From assembly GCA_025350145.1 (NCBI GenBank), contig JANXYH010000108.1:1-34917 (forward strand): DNA of 34,917 nt, given 5' to 3'. Origin of the DNA: Burkholderiales bacterium (lineage in GTDB: Bacteria; Pseudomonadota; Gammaproteobacteria; Burkholderiales; Burkholderiaceae_C). The translations under genes were made by a program, and so were the position numbers. The notes under the pieces were generated by a model, which saw nothing but the letters and a program-made list of their open reading frames with translations, was not told the DNA's origin and made no database searches. This document shows positions 18,013 to 30,305 of the stretch, one piece after another (the stretch's first letter is position 1; the number at the start of each line of letters is the position of its first letter).

Positions 18013-18246
18013 GGCAGCGACACCCTCAAGGCCAGGCGCAGTGCGGGCAGCGCAAGTCTTGGCAACCGATCCGCAGCCGCCGCGTCTGGGTTGAGGGCCC
18101 GCCGCGGCTTGTGGGGGAGGCCACCCGGCACGGCTCTGCGCCGCTCTGGAAGTCGGCAACAGTGGCACCATATGCTCGCGCTCGGCAGGCTGGTTTCTGA
18201 CCGAGCCGACCGGCGCAGCGTCCATCGCCCGCACAAAGGAATCGAC

Positions 18247-18792
18247 ATGACCCGTTTGATCGCCCTGGCCGCGGCACTGCTGTTGTCGGCACAAGCGCCT
18301 GTTCAAGCCGCCCTGGACGTGGGCGACAAGGCGCCGGACTTCAGCGTCGACGCCTCGCTGGCCGGCAAAGCCTACCGCTTCTCGCTCGCCGACGCGCTGA
18401 AGAAGGGGCCGGTGGTGCTGTACTTCTTCCCGGCGGCGTTCTCGGTCGGCTGCACCATCGAGGCCAACAAGTTCGCCGAATCGACCGACGACTACAAACA
18501 GCTCGGCGCGACCGTGATCGGGGTGTCGCATGACGACCTCGACACCTTGAAGAAGTTCTCGGCCACCGAATGCCGCAACAAGTTCGCGGTCGCCGCCGAT
18601 GTCGACCAGAGCGTGATGAAGTCCTACGACGCGGTGCTGGCGCTCAAACCCGATTACGCCAACCGCACCAGCTACGTGATCTCGCCCGAGGGCAAGATCG
18701 TCTACCAGTTCACCAGCCTGAACCCGCTGCGCCATGTGGCCAACACCATGGCCGCGCTCAAGGGCTGGGTGGGCACCCCGCGTAAGCAGTGA
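18247..18792 (+). CDS. Exported peroxiredoxin (AhpC/TSA family, Bcp-like)
   Basis: This predicted thiol peroxidase reduces peroxides in the periplasm. The 181-residue precursor begins with a signal peptide (MTRLIALAAALLLSAQAPVQAA, cleavage near residue 21-22). A thioredoxin-fold peroxiredoxin domain follows, with GDKAPDFSVDASLAGKAYRFSL and the active-site segment FFPAAFSVGCTIEA. Cys69 is the likely peroxidatic residue; the usual Thr three residues before it is Ser66. A second cysteine, Cys109 (SATECRNKF), could be the resolving residue. A clear Shine-Dalgarno (AAAGGA) precedes ATG 18247; the frame is open further upstream, but that part lacks a signal peptide. The SET-domain gene starts 6 bases after the stop, so the two are probably co-transcribed. 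Confidence 0.87.
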   Translation: MTRLIALAAALLLSAQAPVQAALDVGDKAPDFSVDASLAGKAYRFSLADALKKGPVVLYFFPAAFSVGCTIEANKFAESTDDYKQLGATVIGVSHDDLDTLKKFSATECRNKFAVAADVDQSVMKSYDAVLALKPDYANRTSYVISPEGKIVYQFTSLNPLRHVANTMAALKGWVGTPRKQ

Positions 18793-18798
18793 TCGCGC

Positions 18799-19224
18799 AT
18801 GCCGCTTGCCGTTCGCCAGCCGTACCAGAAGTTTGATGTCGCGGTCAGGCGCAGCGCCATCGATGGCTATGGCGCCTTTGCCGCCGAGGCCGTGCCGGCG
18901 CAGCGCAAGATCGGCGAGATCCGCGGCGAAGCCATCAGCATCAGCGAGGCCCGCCGCCGGGTCCAGGGCCTGGCGCGGATCATGATGGTCGAGATCTCGG
19001 CGCGCAAGGCGATTGACGCCTCGGCCTCGACCGACCCGATGCGTTTCACCAACCATGCCTGCCAGCCCAATGCCAGGCTGCAAGTCCGCGCCGGCCGGAT
19101 CGAGTTCTACGCCCTGCGGGCGATCAGCGTGGGCGAGGAAATCACTGTCCACTATGGCCAGACCCATCACGACGGCACGCTGGCCTGCCGTTGTGCCACA
19201 GCAGGTTGCGCCGGCTGGATTTGA
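18799..19224 (+). CDS. Small SET-domain protein (putative protein-lysine methyltransferase)
   Basis: The 141-residue protein is almost entirely a SET domain, the fold that transfers methyl groups from S-adenosylmethionine to lysine side chains. Visible motifs are the N-terminal SAIDGYGAFAAEAVPAQRKIGEIRGE and the pseudoknot-forming FTNHACQPNARLQ. The catalytic GEEITVHYG follows, then a cysteine-rich tail (LACRCATAGCAGW) like the zinc-binding post-SET motif. There is no signal peptide, so it is cytosolic, unlike the peroxiredoxin encoded directly upstream. Bacterial SET proteins of this size are scattered and their targets mostly unknown. Start ATG 18799 follows the preceding stop by 6 bases. 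Confidence 0.85.
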   Translation: MPLAVRQPYQKFDVAVRRSAIDGYGAFAAEAVPAQRKIGEIRGEAISISEARRRVQGLARIMMVEISARKAIDASASTDPMRFTNHACQPNARLQVRAGRIEFYALRAISVGEEITVHYGQTHHDGTLACRCATAGCAGWI

Positions 19225-19261
19225 GCGGGCTGGCCGGGCCTGGCCGGCGTCGCTCGGCCAC

Positions 19262-19267
19262 GATAAT
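19262..19267 (+). promoter_or_regulatory. -10-like box 8 bases before dapC
   Basis: GATAAT stands out in GC-rich surroundings and is followed by CCGGCGCC and then the dapC ATG. No convincing -35 lies 16-18 bases upstream. The arrangement is nearly identical to that before the exonuclease gene (GACAAT-CCGGGCGC-ATG) and suggests a leaderless or very short leader. Confidence 0.45.
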
Positions 19268-19275
19268 CCGGCGCC

Positions 19276-20505
19276 ATGAATCCGCTGCTGGGCAAGCTCC
19301 ACCCCTACCCGTTCGAACGCCTGCGCGCACTGTCGGCCGAGATCAGGCCCAACCCGGCCTACCCGCCGATCAGCCTGGGCATAGGCGAGCCGCGCCACCC
19401 GACCCCGGCGCTGGTCGAGGACGCGCTGCGCGAGGGCCTCAAGCGGCTGTCGATCTACCCACCGACTGCCGGCGAGCCCCGGCTGCGCCAGGCCTGCGCC
19501 GATTGGTTGCAGCGCCGCTACGGCCTGGCCCTGGATCCCGACACCCAGGTGCTGCCGGTGCTGGGCACGCGCGAGGCGCTGTTCGCCCTGGCGCAGACCG
19601 TGGTTGACCCGAGCCGACCCGGCGCCACCGTCATCAGCCCCAACCCGTTCTACCAAATCTACGAGGGCGCGGCGCTGCTGGCCGGGGCCCAGACGGCCTT
19701 TGCCAACAGCGACCCGGCGCGCAACTTTGCCGCCGACTGGGCGGCAATCGACGCTGCCACCTGGGCGCGCACCCAACTGGTCTACGTCTGCTCGCCCGGC
19801 AACCCGACCGGGGCGGTGATGCCGCAGTCCGAGTGGCAACTGCTGTTCGGGCTGCAGGACCGCTACGGCTTTGTCATCGCCAGCGACGAGTGCTACTCGG
19901 AGATCTATTTCCGCGACACCCCGCCGCTGGGCGCCCTGCAGGCGGCGCGGGCGGCGGGCCGCGACAGTTTTCCCGGCCTGGTGGTGCTGACATCGCTGTC
20001 CAAGCGCAGCAACGTGCCGGGCCTGCGCTCGGGCTTCGTCGCTGGCGATGCGGCGCTGCTGAAGTCGTTCCTGCTCTACCGCACCTACCATGGCTCGGCG
20101 ATGAGCCCGATGGTCCAGCATGCCAGCGTCGCGGCCTGGGGCGACGAGGCCCATGTGGTCGACAACCGGGCGCAGTACCGCGCCAAGTTTGCCGCCGTCA
20201 CCCCGGTTTTGGCCGAGGTGCTGGATGTGCGCCTGCCCGACGCCGGCTTCTATCTCTGGGCCGGCGTCCCCAGCCTGGCCGGCAGTGGCGCGCCGGGCGA
20301 CGACATCGACTTCGCGCTGCAACTGCTGGCTCAATACAATGTCGCGGTGCTGCCCGGCAGCCTGCTGGCGCGCAACGCCCATGGCCTGAACCCCGGCGCC
20401 GGCCGCATCCGCATGGCCCTGGTGGCCGAAACCGCGCCCTGCCTGCAAGCGGCGCAGCGCATCGCCGAATTCACCCTGGCCTACCGGCCACGAACCCTTG
20501 CCTGA
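19276..20505 (+). CDS. dapC: N-succinyldiaminopimelate aminotransferase DapC
   Basis: DapC is the PLP enzyme that transfers the amino group of glutamate to N-succinyl-2-amino-6-ketopimelate in the lysine/meso-diaminopimelate pathway. The 409-residue protein is a class I/II aminotransferase. It has the substrate and cofactor motifs [38 protein letters not shown] and [11 protein letters not shown]. The Schiff-base Lys243 is in [16 protein letters not shown], and the substrate-carboxylate Arg lies near the C terminus ([10 protein letters not shown]). The specific call over other class I aminotransferases rests on close similarity to the beta-proteobacterial DapC group and on its place immediately before dapD and near dapE. 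The dapD ATG follows 7 bases after the stop. Confidence 0.92.
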   Translation: MNPLLGKLHPYPFERLRALSAEIRPNPAYPPISLGIGEPRHPTPALVEDALREGLKRLSIYPPTAGEPRLRQACADWLQRRYGLALDPDTQVLPVLGTREALFALAQTVVDPSRPGATVISPNPFYQIYEGAALLAGAQTAFANSDPARNFAADWAAIDAATWARTQLVYVCSPGNPTGAVMPQSEWQLLFGLQDRYGFVIASDECYSEIYFRDTPPLGALQAARAAGRDSFPGLVVLTSLSKRSNVPGLRSGFVAGDAALLKSFLLYRTYHGSAMSPMVQHASVAAWGDEAHVVDNRAQYRAKFAAVTPVLAEVLDVRLPDAGFYLWAGVPSLAGSGAPGDDIDFALQLLAQYNVAVLPGSLLARNAHGLNPGAGRIRMALVAETAPCLQAAQRIAEFTLAYRPRTLA

Positions 20506-20512
20506 GCCGACC

Positions 20513-21346
<834 letters not shown>

Positions 21347-21387
21347 GCCCGCGCCCCGCGTAGAACACCACCAGGCGGAACCGGGTC

Positions 21388-22584
21388 ATGAGCGGCAGGA
21401 TGGAAAAGGTTCTGCGCCTGATGGCCGAGCGCCAGGCGTCGGATGTCTTCCTCTCGGCGCGCATGCCGATCCTGATCAAGATCCATGGCGAGATGAAGCA
21501 GCTCTCGGACCAGGTGCTGACCGCCGTGCAGCCGCGCCAACTGATGTCCGAGGTGCTCTCGCCGCTGCAACTCGAGGAGTTGGACGAGACCGGCGAGCTC
21601 AACGTCTCGGTGCCGATCGACAAGGTCGGTTCGTTCCGGCTCTCGGCATTCAAGCAGCGCGGTTCGATTGCCGGCGTGTTCCGCTATGTGCCGAGCACGA
21701 TTCCGACGCTGGAGTCGCTCAAGGTGCCGAAGTACCTGGCCAGTCTGGCTGCGGCCAAGCGCGGCCTGGTGCTGATGGTCGGCGCCACCGGCTCGGGCAA
21801 GAGCACGACGCTGGCGGCGATGCTCGAGACCCGCAATGTCAACCAGACCGGCCACATCCTGACGATCGAGGAGCCGATCGAGTTCCTGTTCCAGAGCAAG
21901 ATGTCGATCGTCAACCAGCGTGAGATCGGCAGCGACACCAGCTCGCTGCAGACCGCCCTGCGCAACGCCCTGCGCCAGTCACCGGACTGCATCCTGATCG
22001 GCGAGATCCGCGACCGCGAGACCATGTCCGCCGCACTCGGCTACTCGCTGTCCGGGCACCTGGTGCTGGCCACCCTGCATGCCAACAACAGCTACCACGC
22101 GCTCGGCCGGATCCTCTCGTTCTACACCCCCGAGACCCGGCCGCTGCTGCTGTCGGACCTGTCCGCCGGCCTGCGCGCCATCGTCTCGCAGCGGCTGCTC
22201 AAGTGCGTCAAGCCCAGCGATGGCCGGGTGCCGGTGGTCGAGATCATGCTCAACACCAACCTGGTCGCCGAGTTGATCGAAAAAGGCGACTTTGGCGGCG
22301 TCAAAGAGGCGCTGGAAAAGTCGCTGGTCGAGGGCGCGCAGACCTTCGAGGAGGGCCTGGCCAAACTGGTGCTGAATGGCACGGTCAGCCGCGACGAGGC
22401 CATGCTCAACGCCGACTCGGCCACCAACCTGTTGTGGCGCTTGCAGAACGAGGTGGCGCCGGCGGTGCGGGCGCCGGCGCGCAAGGACGAATTCGAGACC
22501 GTGACCTACACCGACTTTGTGATCGACGTGCTGCCCGAGCCCGCCGCCCCGCGCTTGATGGGCTTCCCGCCCCTGCCGCGCTGA
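21388..22584 (+). CDS. pilU: PilT/PilU-family type IV pilus retraction ATPase (PilU-like)
   Basis: This 398-residue cytosolic hexameric ATPase family powers or assists retraction of type IV pili. The N-terminal PAS-like domain (about 1-110) is followed by the RecA-like domain. The latter has Walker [10 protein letters not shown] (132-140), the Asp box LTIEEPIEF, Walker B-type [14 protein letters not shown] and the His box [12 protein letters not shown]. The C-terminal extension is longer than in PilT and more like PilU. It sits between dapD and dapE without other pilus genes, so it may instead serve pili encoded elsewhere. ATG 21400 is an alternative start, with GGCAGG just upstream. The PilU rather than PilT label is a judgement from overall resemblance. 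Confidence 0.85.
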   Translation: MSGRMEKVLRLMAERQASDVFLSARMPILIKIHGEMKQLSDQVLTAVQPRQLMSEVLSPLQLEELDETGELNVSVPIDKVGSFRLSAFKQRGSIAGVFRYVPSTIPTLESLKVPKYLASLAAAKRGLVLMVGATGSGKSTTLAAMLETRNVNQTGHILTIEEPIEFLFQSKMSIVNQREIGSDTSSLQTALRNALRQSPDCILIGEIRDRETMSAALGYSLSGHLVLATLHANNSYHALGRILSFYTPETRPLLLSDLSAGLRAIVSQRLLKCVKPSDGRVPVVEIMLNTNLVAELIEKGDFGGVKEALEKSLVEGAQTFEEGLAKLVLNGTVSRDEAMLNADSATNLLWRLQNEVAPAVRAPARKDEFETVTYTDFVIDVLPEPAAPRLMGFPPLPR

Positions 22585-22603
22585 CACCCAATGCCCTTGG
22601 CCC

Positions 22604-23773
22604 ATGCCTGAATCCCAAACCAGCGGTGCTGGCGCCAGCTTGCGCCTGCTTGAGACCCTGATCGCCTGCCGCTCGGTCACGCCCGCCGACGCCGGCTGCC
22701 AGGCGCTGATCGCCGAGCGCCTGTCGGCGCTGGGCTTTGCCTGCGAATCCCTGGTCTGCGGCCCCGCCGATTTCCGCGTCACCAACCTCTGGGCGACCCA
22801 CGTCGGCAGCCGCCCCGGGCCGACCGTGGTGCTGGTCGGCCACACCGATGTCGTGCCGACCGGGCCGCTGGCGGGTTGGCACAGCGACCCGTTCGTACCC
22901 AGCCACCGTGACGGCCGGCTGTACGGCCGCGGCGCGGCCGACATGAAGACCTCGATCGCGGCGATGACGGTGGCGGCTGAAACCTTCGTCGCCGCCCAGC
23001 CCGACCATGCCGGCACGCTGGCGCTGCTGTTCACCAGCGACGAGGAAGGCCCGGCGCGGGACGGCACGGTGCGCGTGGTCGAGATGCTGAAGGCGCGCGG
23101 CCAGCGGCTGGACTGCTGCATCGTCGGCGAACCGACCTCGGTCGACAGGCTCGGCGACATGGTCAAGAACGGCCGCCGCGGCTCGCTCTCGGGCCGGCTC
23201 AGCGTGCTCGGCATCCAGGGCCATGTCGCCTACCCGCAACTGGCGCGCAATCCGGTCCACCAGATGGCCGCCGCGCTGGTCGAGCTGGCGGCCACCACCT
23301 GGGACGCTGGCAATGCCCATTTCCCGCCGACCACCTGGCAGGTGTCGAACATCCACGGTGGCACCGGCGCGCTCAATGTCATTCCCGGCGAGGTGCTGCT
23401 GGACTTCAACTTCCGCTTCTGCACCGAGTCGACGCCCGCCTCGCTGCAGGCCCGGGTCGAGGCGCTGCTGCAGCGCCATGGCCTGGATTACCGGCTCGAC
23501 TGGACGCTGGGCGCCTCGCCCTTCATCACCCCGCTGGGCTCGCTCAGCCAGGCCCTGAGCGCGGCGATCGAGGCCGAGACCGGCTGCGTGCCGCTGATGA
23601 GCACCACCGGTGGCACCAGCGACGCCCGCTTCATCGCCACTGTCTGCCCGCAGGTGGTCGAGTTCGGCCCGGTCAATGCCAGCATCCACCAAGTCAACGA
23701 GCATGTCGCCCTGGCCGACATCGAGCCGCTGACCGCGATCTACCGGCGCTGCCTGGTGACTCTACTGACATGA
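22604..23773 (+). CDS. dapE: Succinyl-diaminopimelate desuccinylase DapE
   Basis: DapE is the dizinc hydrolase that removes succinate from N-succinyl-LL-diaminopimelate to give LL-DAP for lysine and peptidoglycan. The 389-residue M20-family protein shows the metal ligands in order: His80 in [13 protein letters not shown], Asp113 in [10 protein letters not shown], the catalytic and ligand glutamates Glu147-Glu148 in SDEEGPA, and a late His in HQVNEH. The dimerisation domain (about 190-305) carries [21 protein letters not shown]. The stop overlaps the prmB start (ATGA). With dapC and dapD upstream this forms most of the succinylase branch, interrupted only by the pilU-like gene. Confidence 0.95.
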   Translation: MPESQTSGAGASLRLLETLIACRSVTPADAGCQALIAERLSALGFACESLVCGPADFRVTNLWATHVGSRPGPTVVLVGHTDVVPTGPLAGWHSDPFVPSHRDGRLYGRGAADMKTSIAAMTVAAETFVAAQPDHAGTLALLFTSDEEGPARDGTVRVVEMLKARGQRLDCCIVGEPTSVDRLGDMVKNGRRGSLSGRLSVLGIQGHVAYPQLARNPVHQMAAALVELAATTWDAGNAHFPPTTWQVSNIHGGTGALNVIPGEVLLDFNFRFCTESTPASLQARVEALLQRHGLDYRLDWTLGASPFITPLGSLSQALSAAIEAETGCVPLMSTTGGTSDARFIATVCPQVVEFGPVNASIHQVNEHVALADIEPLTAIYRRCLVTLLT

Positions 23774-24650
23774 CGCTGCTGGAGTTGATCGAGCAGCACA
23801 GCGCCCGCCTGTCCTCGGCGGGCGTTTCGTTTGGGCAGGGCACGACCAACGCCTTCGACGAGGCCGCCTGGCTGGTGCTGTGGCGGCTGGGCCTGGCGCT
23901 GGACAGCCTGGACGAGCAGGCCGACCGGCCGGTGGCCGCGGCCGAGGCCGCCGCCTGCGCCGTGCTGGTCGAGCAGCGCATCGCCAGCCGCCGCCCGGCC
24001 GCCTACCTTACCGGCGAAGCCTGGCTGCAGGGCCTGCCGTTCACGGTCGACGAGCGCGTGATCGTGCCGCGCTCGCTGATTGCCGAGGTCCTGGCGGCGG
24101 GCAGCATCGATCCTTTCCTGGGCGCCGACTGCCGACACGCGCTCGACCTGTGCACCGGCAACGGCAGCTTGGCGGTCCTGGCGGCGCTGGCCTGGCCGGA
24201 GCTGGCGGTCGACGCCACCGACCTGAGCCGCGACGCGCTGGCCGTGGCCGCGCTCAACCTCGCCCGCCATGGACTGCAGGCGCGCGTGCAGTTGCACCAG
24301 GGCGACGGCCTGGCCGCCGTGCCCGGCCGGCGCTACGACCTGATCCTGTGCAACCCGCCCTACGTCAACGCCGAGGCCATGGCCGGCCTGCCGGCCGAAT
24401 TCCGGGCCGAGCCCAGGCTGGCGCTGGACGGCAACGCCAGCGGCGGCAGCGACGGCATGGACTTCATCCGCCAACTCCTGCGCCAGGCGCCCCAGGCCAT
24501 GACCGAAGACGCCGTGCTGGTGCTGGAGATCGGCCACGAGCGCGGGCATTTCGAACAGGCCTTCCCGGGCCTGGCGCCGCTCTGGCTGGCCACCACGGCC
24601 GGCGACGACATGGTGCTGCTGCTCAGCCGCCCCGAATTGCTGGGCCGCCC

Positions 24651-24654
<4 letters not shown>
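23770..24654 (+). CDS. prmB: Ribosomal protein uL3 glutamine methyltransferase PrmB
   Basis: PrmB N5-methylates a glutamine of ribosomal protein L3 using S-adenosylmethionine. The 294-residue protein has the N-terminal helical domain with the PrmB-type signature [30 protein letters not shown] Rossmann methyltransferase domain follows, with [17 protein letters not shown] binding SAM and the catalytic NPPY motif at 195-198 ([14 protein letters not shown]). The EAWLQGLPF segment separates it from PrmC, which modifies release factors. The start overlaps the dapE stop, and its own stop overlaps the ABC-F start, so three genes are translationally linked. Confidence 0.92.
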
Positions 24655-26708
<2,054 letters not shown>

Positions 26709-26806
26709 TCCGGTTCGGGGTAGTCCACAGTGGCCGCTGGCGGGGTTGCGGCCGACACTGGTGGGCCCTTGGTTCGGCGCCCACCCAGCCTAGACCGCAG
26801 CCCGCC

Positions 26807-27181
26807 ATGACCCTGCCCCGCCGCCACCGCCTGTCCTGCTTGTCCAGCTTGCTGCTGCCCTGGGTCGTGGCCTGGGCGGCGCTGGCCGCGCCGGTCGCGC
26901 AGGCCCAGGGCGGCGGCCGAGCGCTGCGCATCGTGGTCTCGTTCCCGCCCGGCGGGCCGGTCGATTTTGTTGCCCGCGCGCTCGCCGAGACGCTGGGCAA
27001 GGAGTTGCAGACCAGCGTGCTGATCGACAACCGGGCCGGCGCCGCCGAGGTGCCGCGCGCCGCCCGCGATGGCAGCACGCCGTGGCTGAGCAGCGTCGGC
27101 GCGGTGGCGGCCGCACTGCTGCAGCGCGACAGCCAGAAGTGGGCCAGGCTGATCCGCGAAAAGCACATCCTGGCCGAGTGA
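26807..27181 (+). pseudogene. Internally deleted Bug/TctC-type tripartite tricarboxylate receptor
   Basis: The 124-residue frame has a signal peptide (to about residue 33, ending APVAQAQ) and the first strand-loop of a Bug-family periplasmic binding protein: LRIVVSFPPGGPVDFVARALAETLGKELQTSVLIDNRAGA. Instead of the usual roughly 320 residues it jumps after about 15 atypical residues to a C-terminal ending that also looks Bug-like (ALLQRDSQKWARLIREKHILAE). About 200 residues forming both ligand-binding lobes are missing, yet the frame is intact from ATG to stop. It therefore cannot bind ligand as its relatives do and is most simply a decayed gene with an in-frame internal deletion. No tctA/tctB membrane partners are nearby. 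A weak TTGGTT-N16-TAGACC promoter-like pair lies 10 bases before the ATG. Confidence 0.75.
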
Positions 27182-27211
27182 ATCCAAACCCGCGCACACC
27201 CCTGCACAGCC

Positions 27212-28204
27212 ATGATCCCCTTGTCCATCCTTGACCTCGCGCCCATCGTCGAGGGCAGCACCGCCGCCGTTTCGCTGCGCCACACCCTGGACCTGGCGCA
27301 GCACGCCGAGGCCTGGGGCTACCGGCGCTACTGGCTGGCCGAGCACCACAACATGGACGGCGTGGCCTGCTCGTCCACCGCCGTGCTGATCACGCATGTG
27401 GCCGGCGGCACGCGCACCATCCGCGTCGGTTCGGGCGGCATCATGCTGCCCAACCATGCGCCGCTGGTGGTGGCCGAGGCCTTCGGCACGCTGGCCACGC
27501 TGTTCCCGGGGCGAATCGACCTGGGCCTGGGCCGCGCCCCGGGCACCGACCAGCTCACCGCCCGGGCGCTGCGCCGGCAGATGACCACGGCCGGCGAGGA
27601 CGATTTTCCGCAGGACGTGATGGAGCTGCAGGGCTACCTTGGCGAGCCCCAGCCCGGCCAGGCGGTGCGGGCGATCCCGGGCATGGGCACCCAGGTGCCG
27701 ATCTGGATCCTCGGCTCCAGCCTGTACGGCGCCCAGGTTGCCGCCTACCTGGGGCTGCCGTTCGCCTTTGCCTCGCATTTCGCGCCCGACATGCTGCTGC
27801 AGGCGCTGGACGTTTACCGCCGCAACTTCCGCCCGTCGCCGGCCTGGCCAAAGCCGCACGCGATGGTCGGCGTCAACGTCATCGCCGCCGACACCGACGA
27901 CGCCGCCGCCTGGGCCTTCACCTCGATCCAGCAGCGCTTTCTGGGCATGCAGCGCGGCGTTCGCGGCCCGCTGCCGCGGCCCATAGCCCCGGCAGAGATG
28001 GCGACGCTGTGGGATCCACGCGAGCGGGCCGGCGTCGAACGCATGCTCGCGGCCAGCGCCACCGGCACTCCCGAGGCGGTGCGGCGGCAACTGGCGGCGA
28101 TCACCCTGCGCACCCAGGCCGACGAGTTGATCGTCGCCTGCGCGGTCCACGACCACGCGGCGCGGCTGCGCTCCTACGAATTGCTGGCGGGATTGGCGGC
28201 CTGA
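27212..28204 (+). CDS. Luciferase-like (LLM class) flavin-dependent oxidoreductase, MsnO8/YhbW-like
   Basis: The 330-residue protein is a bacterial-luciferase-type TIM barrel that uses reduced FMN to activate oxygen. Diagnostic segments are [13 protein letters not shown] at the N terminus and [27 protein letters not shown], with the conserved [47 protein letters not shown] follows, and [26 protein letters not shown]. The substrate of this subgroup is unknown. It lies 30 bases after the Bug relic, and its last 31 bases overlap the 3' end of ribE on the other strand. A flavin-dependent enzyme next to riboflavin synthase may be coincidental. Confidence 0.87.
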   Translation: MIPLSILDLAPIVEGSTAAVSLRHTLDLAQHAEAWGYRRYWLAEHHNMDGVACSSTAVLITHVAGGTRTIRVGSGGIMLPNHAPLVVAEAFGTLATLFPGRIDLGLGRAPGTDQLTARALRRQMTTAGEDDFPQDVMELQGYLGEPQPGQAVRAIPGMGTQVPIWILGSSLYGAQVAAYLGLPFAFASHFAPDMLLQALDVYRRNFRPSPAWPKPHAMVGVNVIAADTDDAAAWAFTSIQQRFLGMQRGVRGPLPRPIAPAEMATLWDPRERAGVERMLAASATGTPEAVRRQLAAITLRTQADELIVACAVHDHAARLRSYELLAGLAA

Positions 28205-28869
28205 GCCACCGGCCCGCGCTGGATCGCCTCCAGACGCTGGTCCAGCATCGCGTCAAGACGCTCGTCCAGCAGTGCGCGCACCGTGTCCACGATCACCTGC
28301 GTGCCGCGCTCGATCTCCAGGTTGAGGGCGTCGCCGACCCGCTTGGCGCCAAACGTGGTCATGCGCAGGGTCTCGGGGATCAGCCAGACCTCGAACCAGC
28401 CGGCCTGGGCGTCGACCTCGGCCATCGTCAGGCTGGCACCGTTGACGGCGATGAAACCCTTGGCGAAGAGGTAGCGGCGGTGGCTGGGCGGCACGGCGAT
28501 GCGCAGCACATGGTTGTTCTCGGGCTGGTGGATAGCCAGCAGGCTGGCCAGGGCATCGACATGGCCCGACAGCACATGGCCACCGACCTCGGCAGCGGCG
28601 CTGGCCGAGCGCTCGACGTTGACCACCTCGCCCGGCCGCAGCGCGCCCAGGGTGGTCAGGCCCAGCGTCTGCTGGACGATGTCGAAGCTGGCGCGGTCGG
28701 GCGCCGGGCGCGCGGTGACGGTCAGGCAGACGCCGTCGCAGGCGACGCTGGCGCCGATCGCCAGCCCGGCGTCAAACCCCGCCGGCAGCGCCAGCACCAG
28801 GCTGCGGAGGCCCGGGCGGTCGGAGATGTGGGCGACCTGGGCCAGGCCTTGGACGATGCCGGTGAACAT
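28174..28869 (-). CDS. ribE: Riboflavin synthase, alpha subunit
   Basis: RibE dismutates two 6,7-dimethyl-8-ribityllumazine molecules to riboflavin and the pyrimidinedione. The 231-residue protein has the typical start [12 protein letters not shown] and two tandem lumazine-binding barrels. The first (about 1-97) contains [14 protein letters not shown]. The second (about 98-200) contains [19 protein letters not shown] and [15 protein letters not shown]. The C terminus has a longer helical tail than usual (residues 200-231). The open frame extends far upstream on this strand, but homology begins exactly at ATG 28869. No FMN riboswitch was recognised upstream. The 3' end overlaps the LLM gene tail-to-tail by 31 bases. 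Other rib genes are absent. Confidence 0.95.
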   Translation of the reverse strand: MFTGIVQGLAQVAHISDRPGLRSLVLALPAGFDAGLAIGASVACDGVCLTVTARPAPDRASFDIVQQTLGLTTLGALRPGEVVNVERSASAAAEVGGHVLSGHVDALASLLAIHQPENNHVLRIAVPPSHRRYLFAKGFIAVNGASLTMAEVDAQAGWFEVWLIPETLRMTTFGAKRVGDALNLEIERGTQVIVDTVRALLDERLDAMLDQRLEAIQRGPVAQAANPASNS

Positions 28870-29034
28870 GGGGCTGGAACGGGCTGCGGGTTGTTGGCGG
28901 GTGGCTGCGGCCGAGCTTAGCAGCCCGCGCCCGGTGCACACTTGGCCGCCGACGCCACCCAAGAGCCTGCCGATGCGCGCATTCAGCACCCCGAAGAAGA
29001 CCTTCCCGCACCGACCCCGGGCGCCGGTCGGCCC

Positions 29035-30273
29035 ATGAGCGGCCGGGCCGACGACGAGGCCAGCGCGCGGCGCATCGCCGCCGATTTCACCTGGGCCCAA
29101 GCCGACGCCGCCTTCATCGCCGACCCCTACCCGGTCTACGCCGCGCTGCGCCGCTTTGACCCGGTCCATGCGCTGGCGCCGGGCCAATGGCTGCTGACCC
29201 GTCATGACGATGTCGCCGCGCTCTACCGCGAGGGCGCTGCCAGCGCGGACAAGCGGCGCGAGTTCGGCCCGCGCATGGGCGCCGGCTCCTTGATCCTGGA
29301 GCACCACACCAGCAGCCTGGTGTTCAACGACCCGCCGCTGCACACCCGCGTCCGGCGGCTGATCCTCGGCGCGCTCAACCAGCGCGCGGTGGCGCGGATG
29401 ACGCCGGGGCTGGAGGCCCTGGTCGAGACATTGCTCGACGCCCTGGCGGACCGCCCGGCGCCCGACCTGATCGACGATTTCGCGGCGCAGATCCCGGTCG
29501 AGGTGATCGGCAACCTGCTGGATGTGCCGCACAGCCAGCGCGCGCCGTTGCGCGGCTGGTCGCTGGCGATCCTGTCGGCGCTGGAGCCGGCGCCCTCGCC
29601 CGCCATGCTGGCCGCGGCCAACGCAGCGGTCCACGACTTCATGGCCTTGCTGCGCGAGCTGGTGGCCTGGCGCCGCCGCCATCCCGGCGACCCTGAGGCC
29701 GATGTCCTGACCCGGTTGATTCAAGGTCAAACCGACGGCCAGGCGCTGAGCGAGGCCGAGCTGCTGCACAACTGCATCTTCTTGCTCAACGCCGGCCACG
29801 AGACCACTGCCAACCTGCTGGGCAACGGCGTGCATGCGCTGCTCAGCCACCCCCCGCAGTGGCAGCGCCTGGTCGCCGAGCCAGGCCTGGCGGCCAGCGC
29901 GGTCGAGGAGCTGCTGCGCTTCGAGAGCCCCTTGCAGCTCAACAACCGGGTCCTGACCGCGCCTGTGCAGGTGCGCGGGCAGCCGCTGCCTGCGGGCGAC
30001 TTCGTCACCCTGTGCATAGGCGCAGCCAACCGCGACCCCGAGGTGTTCGAGCAGCCCGAGCAACTCGACATCGGCCGCAAGCCGAATCCGCATCTGGCGT
30101 TCGGCCATGGCGGCCATGCCTGCGCCGGCCTGAACGTCGCCCGGGTCGAGGGCCGGATCGCCCTGGCCGGCCTGGCGCGGCGCTACCCCGCCCTGGCGCT
30201 GGCCGGCGAGCCCGAGCGCGACCTGCGGCTGCGCTTTCGCGGCTTCAGGCACGTGCCGCTGCGCCTGGGCTGA
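29035..30273 (+). CDS. Cytochrome P450
   Basis: This 412-residue soluble heme-thiolate monooxygenase is of the bacterial class I type. The I-helix oxygen-activation motif AGHETT is at about 253-258, the K-helix ExxR is in VEELLRFESP, and the heme-binding loop is FGHGGHACAGLNVAR with the proximal ligand Cys363. An N-terminal substrate-access region carries FIADPYPVYAALRRFDPVHAL. There is no membrane anchor. Overall it resembles the CYP107-like P450 proteins common in Actinobacteria and Burkholderiales, but the substrate is unknown. No ferredoxin or reductase gene is adjacent. ATG 29035 is chosen; a TTG at 28942 would add 31 unrelated residues. It is divergent from ribE, and the 165-bp gap shows no clear promoter. 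Confidence 0.92.
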   Translation: MSGRADDEASARRIAADFTWAQADAAFIADPYPVYAALRRFDPVHALAPGQWLLTRHDDVAALYREGAASADKRREFGPRMGAGSLILEHHTSSLVFNDPPLHTRVRRLILGALNQRAVARMTPGLEALVETLLDALADRPAPDLIDDFAAQIPVEVIGNLLDVPHSQRAPLRGWSLAILSALEPAPSPAMLAAANAAVHDFMALLRELVAWRRRHPGDPEADVLTRLIQGQTDGQALSEAELLHNCIFLLNAGHETTANLLGNGVHALLSHPPQWQRLVAEPGLAASAVEELLRFESPLQLNNRVLTAPVQVRGQPLPAGDFVTLCIGAANRDPEVFEQPEQLDIGRKPNPHLAFGHGGHACAGLNVARVEGRIALAGLARRYPALALAGEPERDLRLRFRGFRHVPLRLG

Positions 30274-30305
30274 GCGCCCCGGCCAGCGCCTGAGGCGGCA
30301 AGTTC

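Noticed and set aside
28870-29034. FMN riboswitch upstream of ribE
   Set aside because: The conserved multi-branched RFN segments were not seen, and 165 bp are shared with a divergent gene.
28942-29034. N-terminal extension of the P450 from TTG 28942
   Set aside because: The extra 31 residues have no P450 character and TTG is a poor start compared with ATG 29035.
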